64,000 bases of DNA, from contig JAAALK010000288.1 in assembly GCA_019279435.1 (NCBI GenBank), positions 51,341,742-51,405,741 of the forward strand, given 5' to 3'. The first letter of the stretch is position 1. The number at the start of each line of letters is the position of its first letter. The notes under the pieces were generated by a model. The model worked only from the letters and a program-made list of their open reading frames with translations. It made no database searches and had not been told where the DNA came from. The translations under genes and the position numbers were made by a program. Of this stretch, positions 20,905 through 30,200 are shown piece after piece. This DNA is from Zizania palustris (lineage: Eukaryota; Streptophyta; Magnoliopsida; Poales; Poaceae).

Positions 20905-21973
20905 TTGAATTCATGTTGTGACATGTCTAATAAATATGGGTACTTGAACCCATCATTGCTAAGTCAAAGTACACTGAACCTAGTACTAAACCAGAACGAT
21001 GACAAGTACTGGACTGCGGGTCAGAAAAAGTTTCAAAACAAGATGTTCAATAAAGACCAAGACGCACTTAAGAAGAGTAAAAGGAATTGTGCCATGTTGT
21101 ATATTGCGCAATGCATGTTTCAATGGAGGGACAGAGAAATGATAAGTGGGGCATATAACTTTAAGTAAGTATACCCACTATATCCACTTAATCACATTTT
21201 ATCGATTATGAAACTAACATAATCATATATTACTTCTTTCGATAGTGATCATTGGATTGCACTTATGATATACCTGAAGAACTCAAGGGTTTATGTGCTC
21301 GACTCTCTTGACAAACCCGAAAAAGAATATCAAGATATATTAAATATTATACAGAGTGCATACAAATATTACGTGGAAAGGTTAGGTGGCCCACATGATC
21401 CACAGAGGCCGAAAGATATGCATATCAGAACCAACTATCTGGTAATTTTATATTTTGACATTTCTTAATTCAATTGATAAAGCCAAACTATATATCGTTC
21501 TAACGTTGTCTATTTTGATGTGTCACAAACAATCTTCTGGTTCGGTGCATTGTGGGTATTATACTTGGGATTTCATGAGCAATTACTTAGGAAAGTTTGC
21601 GCGGATAGTATTTGAGGATACTAAAAAAGTAAGTTGATTTATTGTGTGTTAATCTAATATAACTTGTGACATATGTACTTATATGTTACGTACGCAGGCG
21701 TCAGTTCCATCAACCGTTGCCGAGAAGAGCCAACTCTCATAATTAAAATTGTATGGAATCATATCAAGGATGTGCCGCTTCACGATGCATGAAGTTCTTC
21801 ATGAGCGTGTAGTATTCTTCGATCCTGAGGGTAAAGTGGCCAAGCATCCAACTCTATATGATTGGGCTAGAAGAACAAAAAGGAAAGTACAACTAATCGC
21901 TAAGAATTTTGAAGCTGAGAAGCAAAAAAAAGATGCGCAATATGTGAGTTGGCCTTCCAAGAAGAAACATTAA
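20905..21973 (+). pseudogene. CACTA-A Ulp1-like cysteine protease gene
   Basis: This is the C-terminal catalytic domain of a Ulp1/SENP-type (C48) protease as carried by plant CACTA elements. Inferred exons are about 20905-21164, 21246-21441, 21521-21628 and 21698-21973. The catalytic motifs are split across exons: His in NFNDHWIALM, Asp in VYVLDSL, and Gln and Cys in CHKQSSGSVHCGYY. Two lesions are visible against CACTA-B. The second intron ends TTTTGATG where CACTA-B has TTTTGAAG, so the acceptor AG is lost, and TAA in exon 4 (about 21740) replaces a sense codon. Family proteases deconjugate SUMO-like modifiers; the role in CACTA elements is not settled. Confidence 0.75.
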
Positions 21974-22304
21974 ACAAAATAATCATGTATAATGTTGTGG
22001 ATAGTTGTGTGGAGTTGTGAATACAAGCTGTGAATCTTGAGGGTGAACAATTGTTAATTTTGAAGTTCCGATGATGAGATGTAAACTTTGTAAACTTGAT
22101 TTGTGATAAATGTAAACTTTGTAAATGTGTAAATTGATGTTGTTGTTGTGTTGATGTTGTTGCTATTGTGGATGGCTGTGTGGAGCTGTGAATACATTGT
22201 GGTTTTGTTATGTTGTGTTACTGTTGTGGAGCTGTGAATTCCTGAATATATATTCTGGAGAATGTTTGAATTAAGGTTTATATAACATTTTTGTAAAATA
22301 GGGA
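21974..22304. other. CACTA-A 3' untranslated spacer
   Basis: Non-coding, with imperfect TGTTGTGGA/GTGAATAC repetition. Matched by 49520-49830 in CACTA-B. Confidence 0.5.
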
Positions 22305-22572
22305 AAACACAGTAGTGGCGAGCACGCTAACGTCATCTGCCTGCCACTACTGTTAGCCATAACAGTGGTAGGCAGATGACGTCAGCATGCTCGTCACTGC
22401 TGTTGACACAGTGGTGGTGGGCAGATGACGTCAGGGTGCCCACCACTGCTGTTGACATTGCGATGGCAGGCACTCTGCCCGCCATAGCAGTGGTGCTGTA
22501 GCAGTGGCGGACGGGTTGCCCGCCACTACAGTACATTTTTGCCTGCTGCTACAGTGTCGTTTTGTCGCAGTG
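22305..22572. repeat. CACTA-A right subterminal repeats and terminal inverted repeat
   Basis: Alternating copies of AGTGGCGGGCAGATGACGTC and its complement fill the last 270 bp. The terminus is CAGTGTCGTTTTGTCGCAGTG, which is CACTG... when reversed. In En/Spm the subterminal repeats are where the transposase machinery binds. Confidence 0.85.
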
Positions 22573-25400
22573 AGTATTAATGTTATTGAAATTAATCTTA
22601 CTACTCATCCAAATGATTCATAGGTATTTAATACCGGATCGATGATTCATACATGCAAATCATTGCAGGGGCTGAGTAGAGTAAGAAAGTGTGCAAGTGG
22701 TGTGCTAGATATCCACGTCGAGAATGGTGCAAAGGTTACAACATTGGCCATCAGCGTTTATTCATTGTCACTACCGTCAAGACAAGTTTTGGAGTTAAAT
22801 AATAGTTATTTCATTCCCACCTTAGGCAGAAACATTATCTCTTCTTCATGTTTAGAGGAAGATGGTTTTGAATTCATAATATAGAACAAGAGTTGTTCAA
22901 TATTTTCGAATGGCATGTTATATGGTGTTTGTCCATTAGTGAATGGATTGTATATTCTGAGTCTTGACGATGCACATGTTTATAACATTAGTACTAAGAA
23001 ACAACGACTCAATGATTTGAATCCTACCTACATCTGACATTGTTGTTTTGGTCATATAAATTAGAAGCGCGTGAAGACGGTCCATAGTGATGGACTTTTG
23101 GAGTCATTTGATTTTGAATTATATGACACATGCGAGTCTTGCTTACTTGGAAAAATGACAAAGACCCCTTTCGTTGGACAGAGTGAGGGCGAGTGAGCTA
23201 TTGGCCATAGTGCATACTGATGTGTGTGGACCAATGAGTCACATGGCTAGGAGAGGCTTTTAGTACTTTATCACCTTTACCGATGACTTTAGTAGATATG
23301 GCTATGTCTACTTTATGAGGCATAAATGGGAATCCTTCGAAAAGTTCAAGGAGTTCCAGAATGAAGTACAAAATCATATTGGGATGACAATTAAATTTCT
23401 ACTATCAGATTGTGGGGGTGAATATTTGAGTCATGAGTTTAGTGACCATATGAAGTAGTGTGGAATTGTTCCATAGCTAACTCCACCTGGCACGCCCCAA
23501 TGGAATGGGATGTCCGAGTGAAGAAACCACACTTTGTTGGACATGGTGCGGTCCATGATGAGTCACACTGATCTTACATTATCCTTTTGGGGTCTCGCTC
23601 TAGAAACAACATCTTTCACGATTAATAGAGTTCCATCTAAGTTAGTAGAGAAGACATCATATGAGATGTGGTCTAGGAGGCATCCCAGTTTGTCTTTTCT
23701 AAAGATTTGGGGATGTGAGGCATATGTCAAGCGTATGATGTCTGACAAGCTCAGTCCTAAGAATGACAAGTGCTTCTTTGTGGGGTATCCTAGGGAAACC
23801 AAATGATACTATTTCTATAATAGAGAAGAGGACAAAGTGTTTGTCACTCAGAATGGTGTATTCCTTGACAAAGAGTTTCTCTCAAAAGAAGTTAGTGGGA
23901 GAATGGTGCATCTCGAAGAGATTCAAGAGCCACTGGAAAGTTTTCCAGATCCCACTGAACAACAACATGATGAGCAAAGTGTTGTCGAGCGTGTTGTACA
24001 TGCGCCATCCCCACGAAGGTCTGGGAGAGTAGTCCTTGCGCTAGAGAGGTAAATGTTCTTGACCACTGGGCATCATGATGTGTTGTTGTTGGACAACGAG
24101 TAACCCAAGACCTATGTAGAAGCAGTCATGGGACCAGACTCTGAGAAATGGCTTGGAGCCATTGGATCTGAGTTGGAGTCCATGTGAGTTAACCAAGTTT
24201 GTAACTTGGTTGATCCACCCGATGGTGTAAAAACTATTGAGTCTAAATGGATATTCATGAAAAAGATAGACGTTGATGGAAATGTTCACATTTATAGGGT
24301 ACAATTAGTGGCGAAAGGTTTCAGACAAATTCAAGATGTTGATTGCGATGAAACATTTTCACCCCGTCGCTATGCTTAAGTGTATTTGGATCATCCTAGC
24401 TATTGCCGCATTTTATGATTATGAGGTACGGCAAATGGATGTCAAGACTTCTTTCCTGAATGGAAACCTAAGTGGGGATGTGTACATGACACAGCCTGAA
24501 GGTCTTGATGGTCCGGGAAATGCTAGGAAAGTTTGCATGTTGTTAATGTACATTTATGGATTGAAGCAAGCTTCTTAGAGATGGAATCTTCACTTTGATG
24601 AGGTAGTCAAAGGGTTTGGCTTCATCAAGAACGAAGAAGAACCTTGTGTTTACAAGAAGGCTAGTGGAAGATCACTTGTGTTTCTGGTCCTATATGTGGA
24701 TGACATATTGTTGATTGGAAATGATATTTCTCTCTTGAATGTTGTCAAGACTTCGCTAAAAATAGTTTTTCGATGAAAGATCTTGGAGAAGCAGCTTACA
24801 TTATGGGCATAAAGATCTATAAAGATAGATAAAGATTGTTAGTTGGATTAAGCCAGAGTATGTACATTGACAAGGTTTTTAAACGGTTTAAAATGTAGAA
24901 TTCTAAGAAGGGTTTTCTGCCAATGTCACATGGTAGTTCTCTTAGTAAGACTCAGTGTGCTGTGACACCTGATGAGCTAGAGAAGATGAGTGTGATCCCG
25001 TATGCCTCAACAATTGGATCCATCATGTATGTCATGCTATGTACATGCCTAAATGTGTTATATGCTCTAAGTGTTACTTGTAGGTACCAATTGAACCCGG
25101 GTGAAAGTCACTTGGTTGTAGTAAAGAGTATCCTCAAGTACTTGAGAATGACTGAGGAAATGTTCCTAGTATACGGTGGTGAAGAGGAGCTCGTTGTAAG
25201 TGGTTACACGGATGCTAGCTTTCAGACCGATAAAGATGATTCTCGATCGCAATTTGGTTTTGTGTTCTGCCTCAATAGAGGCACAGTGAGTTGGAAGAGT
25301 TCCAAGCAAGAGACGGTGGCCGATTCTACAACAGAAGCTGAGTATATCGCCGCTTAAAAAGCTACGAAGGAGGCCATTTGGATCAGAAAGTTTACATTTA
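22573..25400 (+). pseudogene. Copia-B gag-pol (protease to RNase H)
   Basis: Highly decayed Ty1/copia polyprotein starting just after CACTA-A. The protease motif is VFNTGS (about 22628), so the catalytic Asp is Asn. The zinc module (HCCFGHIN ... CESCLLGK) is at about 23037-23160. Integrase shows HTDVCGP (about 23213), SDCGGEY (about 23408) and a GMSE-RNHTLL block (about 23510). RT shows WIFMKK, VAKGFRQ, RQMDVKTSFLNGNLSGDVY (about 24430), LYGLKQAS and YVDD (about 24690). RNase H shows GYTDASFQTDKDDSRSQFG (about 25203) and STTEAEYIAA. Numerous stops and frame changes occur. The gag lies left of CACTA-A, outside the window. Confidence 0.85.
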
Positions 25401-26271
25401 ATTGTTATCTTATTCCTTGAATAAACGTCATTTGCATTTAATTAATGAGTCTGACTTGTTATGTGACACTATTTGCTTTGTTACGATGTTATTCAAAAGG
25501 GTCCCTAATCCTATCATCGTGTGGGATAGTGATGATATATGGATTAGCACATCCAACTGATTGATGATTGTGTTTCACAGATCATAGACATAGAGATGTC
25601 AAAATAGTGATGTGAACACATGTTGGTGAACATGGTGTTGGACAGACCCACTTGAGATACTGTTGGGATTGTTATTGTAATGTGCCAACAGTTGTCATCT
25701 CAAATGGTGTACTAGCAGAGTCCTTGGACCTGAGATCGTCATTCTATTCTAGAATGCGTAGTGACACACTTAGATGCTTCCTAACGCTATTCCGTAACAG
25801 GGTAGTAATAAGGGTTGTTTTCAGGTGTGTTGTGAAACATATCTTGGTATGTGAGCAGTCAAGATGGAATTTACCCCTCCTAATAATGGGAGAGTCGTCT
25901 CTGGGCCCCTCGAGGTATTGGATTGGAAAAATGCATGGCCATGCCACTATGACTAAGGAGTTAGCCATGATTTGAATCCAATACTTGATGGAGTGAAATG
26001 TCGAGCTAATCAGCAAGGGTGGCACGTATCTCGCCTTGAGCTTGACTGATGGCGTGTGGTAAATGGACTACTGCTTGTGTATATCAAGGTTCATGCAAAT
26101 TTGATTTTCTACACTTTTGGGGGTCAATATGTGCTGCTAGGTACCGCTATTGAATAGTGAGTCAGAAACGGTATCCAGTGAACAACCGTTAGTGTATGAA
26201 CCTATCGGGTCACACACTTAAGGGGATGGATTAAAGCATGCAAAGGATTGGTTCTTTTGCAAGTGGGAGAT
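25401..26271 (+). other. Copia-B 3' untranslated region
   Basis: No supported coding sequence after the RNase H relic. It ends with the polypurine tract AAGTGGGAGAT directly before the LTR at 26272. Confidence 0.6.
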
Positions 26272-26474
26272 TGAAGGATATTCCCAATAAAATTCCATGG
26301 ATCAGAAGTTTCGATAGGTAGTATAGGAAGTTTTGATTATTATCTGGGCTCGATACAGAGAGCAAATGTTGCTTCGTAAGTTCCGTTATGGTATCGGAAG
26401 TTCCAACGAGCCAGAAGTTATGATTCAGACTTGGGGAATTTTACACTGGTCGGAAGTTCCGATATGGTATCTAT
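26272..26474 (+). repeat. Copia-B 3' LTR, left fragment
   Basis: Begins TGAAGGATATTCCC immediately after the polypurine tract and is cut at 26475 by Tat-3. The last five bases, TCTAT (26470-26474), are the presumed Tat-3 target site. Confidence 0.7.
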
Positions 26475-26664
26475 TGTAGCAATTTCCTTAGCTACAACAG
26501 GTTTTTGTGTGTATATGGTGTATAGATTGAACCTCGAAGGGTTCTCATAGAGGGAGATAGGATTTATACTAGTTCAGGCCTCCCCAAAGGGATAATAGCC
26601 CTACGTCCAGTCTACAGTGGATTTGGCATAGTTTTGCCTCTACTGAACCTGTCTATTACAAGGG
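26475..26664 (-). repeat. Tat-3 3' LTR, left piece
   Basis: Starts TGTAGCAATTTCC, degenerate against the TGTTGGAACAATTG of Tat-1. Ends at the AAGGG target site of Tat-2 and continues at 38238. Confidence 0.85.
26660..26664. repeat. Target-site duplication AAGGG, left copy (Tat-2)
   Basis: AAGGG is repeated exactly at 38233-38237. Removing one copy plus Tat-2 restores a continuous Tat-3 LTR. Confidence 0.95.
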
Positions 26665-27159
26665 TGTTGGGGGAAAATATTTCATCTTCGGGGTTATTGC
26701 CAAAACAGCATGAAGACAGCCAACCAGTTCGAAGATTGTCCGAAGGCCATCTTCGAAGATGCTCGGAACCTGGTTCGAAGCCCGAAGGCAGGCATTGGTT
26801 CGAAGTATGTCTTCGAACCAATGCCCTTCAGGATCTTTTCTGCCAGCTAAGATGGAAGACTTATCTTCTATCCTATTAGATTAGTCTTTTACCATTTTAG
26901 CCCTATTAAGGAAACCGAATAGTTTCCTTAATGTCGGTTGTAATAGAGGGGTAAATAGGTCTTTTCCTTAATGTTCAGGCCTATAAATACCCCCCATTTC
27001 ACCCTGTAATAGGGACCGATTACAAGTGAATCAATACACACTTTCGAACTATTCTAAGTTATTATCCTTTCGGAGGCTTAGAACAGTTTGCTTCGCAAAC
27101 ACTTCGTTTGTTAGTTTCTTTTCTACAGAAACCTGTTAGCGTAATCTTTTACGCCAACA
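26665..27159 (+). repeat. Tat-2 5' LTR
   Basis: TGTTGGGGGAAAATATTTCA to TTACGCCAACA. TATAAATA at 26982-26989 is the likely promoter box of the genomic RNA. Rich in TTCGAAG palindromes. Confidence 0.95.
26982..26989 (+). promoter_or_regulatory. TATA box in the Tat-2 5' LTR
   Basis: TATAAATA in GGCCTATAAATACCCC context. Repeated at 38055-38062 in the 3' LTR and at 48008-48015 in Tat-F. Confidence 0.75.
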
Positions 27160-27180
27160 GTTGGCGCCGTCCGTGGGGAA
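27160..27180 (+). other. Tat-2 primer-binding site
   Basis: GTTGGCGCCGTCCGTGGGGA starts directly after the LTR. The same site is in Tat-F and, inverted, in Tat-1. Confidence 0.9.
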
Positions 27181-27221
27181 CTTAGTCCAAAAAACTTCGT
27201 TCTCTACCAACCTCTTGCATC

Positions 27222-30200
27222 ATGCCTCCTAAGCGGAGCGCACCTCGCAATCCCACTCGGAGGTCCTCTCGGATCTCCGGAGAGATACCCTTCGACACAG
27301 TCGAAGTCGGAGGGTCTTCGACTATCCCTCCACCTCAAACTCCGCAAGGGGCTTCTATCCCTCGAGGATACGAAACCTCTCCACCAACCCCTTCCATACT
27401 CCGACCGCCCGGAGCCACTCTGCCACCCTCCATTCCGATTCGAACTGATCATACCAGTTCGCAAGACCCGGAAGGTCCTTCCGGAGGAGATGAAGATAGC
27501 CTTGGAGACATGGCCACTCAAATGGCCAATCTTCAAGCCGAGGTAGCGAGGTGGCGACAGGAGGCTGCGAACAGGCTTCGCCCTCAAGCCACCCCAGCTA
27601 TCCCCGAAGTGCACGAAGACGACGATCTTGATTATCCCGAAGCCCCGGAGAATGCTTCTTACGACAATGAATCTCCGTTGCATCCTGAGCTTCAGAAGGT
27701 TCGCTTCGATCCGAGGTTCAAAGCTTCGAAGCTTTGCAAGTATGCCGGAGACGAAGATCCCAGTGAGTTTGCACGTTCTTATGCCCTAGCAATCGAGGCT
27801 AGTGGCGGAGACAGAGAAACTATGGCGAAGTGCTTCCCGTTAGCCCTTCAAGGAGTGGCGTTGAGATGGTTCTGGTCTTTAAAACCAGGATCAATCACGT
27901 CATGGTTACAGTTGAAGAAGAAGTTCATAAGTAACTTTCAGGGCACCTTCGTGCCCCCCATGTCGACAGGAAGCCTTTTCCAAGTGAAACAGCTCCCCGG
28001 AGAAACATTGAGGCAGTACTTCAAGCGCTTCGCTCACACGAAGTCGCAAATTCGGGGGCTATCCACATCCTCGGTGGTTGATGCGGCTCGGGAAGGCGTC
28101 AGTCATAAAGGCCTTCTAGATAAATTGCATCGGAAGAGCATCACCACAGTATCACAGTTGATGTCGTACTTCGAGGAGTACTCGAAGTCGGAAGAAGGTT
28201 GGCTTCGGAGGACTACTGCTACTTCGACAGTGTTGACAGAAGTTAAAGCAGAGGTGAAGACTTCGGCTCAGCCGCAAGAACCAGTCCCCGAAGTGCAACA
28301 TGATAGAAGAAGAGGGCAAAAGCACCCTCGCTCTGAAGTCTTAAACATTGCACCCCCGCAGAAGTTTGTACCAAGAGCTCCACAGCCTGCGGGGAATAAG
28401 TCCAGCGGCTGGAGGCCGCCAGGAAAAACGGCTGGCAAGGGCCAGACCCTTTTTTGCTGTATTCATGGAGAGAACCGAAGCCATGCAACTGACACCTGCA
28501 AGGCTATTCTTACCCTTCGAGGAGAATACTTGGAGAGAACTTCGGGTCGAGGTAGTACCGACCGAAGTCCAGCAGCAGCAGTGCGCTCGGAGCCGGTCCA
28601 GGCTGTGGCGCGGATAGAAAATTTTGATGCTGCAAGGCATCCTCCGGTGGCCAATGTTATGCCACCTCCGAAGCAAGAAGAAGGGCAAGATAGAGGGAAG
28701 AGAGTAGTTCTCCCTATCTCCGGAGGAGGTACCCTCGGAAGCATGTCCAAGAGACAGCGAAGAGAGTACGTTCGAGAAGTAGGCCACATTGGGACTTCGT
28801 CATCTGCAGCTGCAATGCCGGAGTGGTCTCATGTTCCAATATCTTTCTCTGTAGAGGATGCAGCTGGTATCAAGTTCCCGCATGCAGATCCATTGGTTAT
28901 CACTGCTGATATTGCAGGAACTGAAGTCCGAAGGGTGCTAATTGACGGAGGTAGCTCGGCAGATATCATATTTGTACAAGCCTTCGATCAGTTATGCATT
29001 TCCCGGAAGCATCTCCTCCCAGCGGCTCGTCCTCTGCAAGGCTTTGCAGGACCTCCGCTAGATGCACTTGGCCAGATAGGCCTGGAAGTAACCTTCGGAG
29101 AAGGTTTACTAGCCCGAACTGAGGAAGTTATCTTTGATGTGGTAGATGCCCCGTATGCTTATAATGTTATCTTCGGCCGAGGCATGTTGAATCAGTTCGG
29201 AGCTGTGGCGCATCACAATTACTTGTGCATGAAGATGCCCACACAATCAGGAGTTCTGACAATCTTCGGAGATCAAGCCATAGCTCGGAGAGCAGAATAT
29301 GGTCATGGTCCTCCTCTTGATCCGAGGCAAGTAAACAGTGTCCAAGATAATGGAGAAATTTTTTCAGCCTCCTCCGAAGCTTCGAAGAAGTCATTTCCAA
29401 GACCAAGTCCCGAAGGAGAGATTGCAACAAAGATCATTGTCAAAGATGGTAAAGAATACACTTTTCAGTTTGGTAAAGATTTACCTCCCGAAGTTGCAAC
29501 TTCCTTGGAAAAGGTTGTAGGAGAAAATTTGGATGTCTTCGCCTGGTCTGACGAAGATATCACCGGAGTCGATCGGGATATTATTGAGCACAGCTTGCTT
29601 GTAAACCCGAAGGCCCAGCCTGTTCGACAAGGGCTCCGGAAGATGTCCGCAGAGAGAGCTGCTCTAGCTAAGGACGAAGTTAAAAAACTGTTGAAGGCTG
29701 GGATTATCAGAGAAGTGGCCCATACAGAATGGCTAGCCAACCCAGTCTTCGTCAGGAAGAAGTCTTCCGGAAAGTGGCGCATGTGCATTGATTTCACATC
29801 TTTGAATAAAGCGTGCCCACGTGACCCCTACCCCATGCCCCGAATTGATCAACTAGTTGACTCCACTGCAGGTTCGGAGTTACTAAGCTTCCTCGACGCG
29901 TATTCTGGATATCATCAAATATGGTTGAAGCGCGAAGATGAAATCAAGACGAGCTTTGTAACTCCTTCAGGAGTCTTCTGCTATGTAAGAATGCCCTTCG
30001 GCCTAAGAAATGCCGGGGCTACTTTTTCAAGATTAGTTGCTAAGGCTCTAGGTCATCAATTAGGTCGCAATGTGGAGGCCTATATGGATGATATTGTAAT
30101 AAAGAGTGCTTTAAAGCACCAACATAGCCTAGACTTAGCAGAAACATTCAATAGCCTTCGGGCATGTGGGATCCGCCTTAACCCCGAAAAATGTATATTC

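Larger units (their letters stand above)
13623..22572 (+). mobile_element. CACTA-A: CACTA (En/Spm-type) DNA transposon, right part
   Basis: The right end is a CACTA terminus: reverse-complemented it reads CACTGCGACAAAACGACACTG and ends at 22572. Dense subterminal repeats (AGTGGCGGGC/GCCCGCCACT) precede it. Inside are a small Cys-rich ORF, a tRNA-box repeat, palindromic blocks, a solo copia LTR, a transposase-associated ORF and a Ulp1-like protease gene. The left part, with any TNP2 gene and the left end, is off-window because copia-C interrupts it at 13622. AGT (22573-22575) is the presumed 3-bp target copy. Copia-B gag-pol resumes directly after the right end. Confidence 0.85.

Noticed and set aside
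26612..26879. ORFs crossing the Tat-3/Tat-2 LTR junction, repeated at 37596-37952
   Set aside because: They lie in LTR sequence and cross an insertion junction. The repetition is simply the second LTR of Tat-2.
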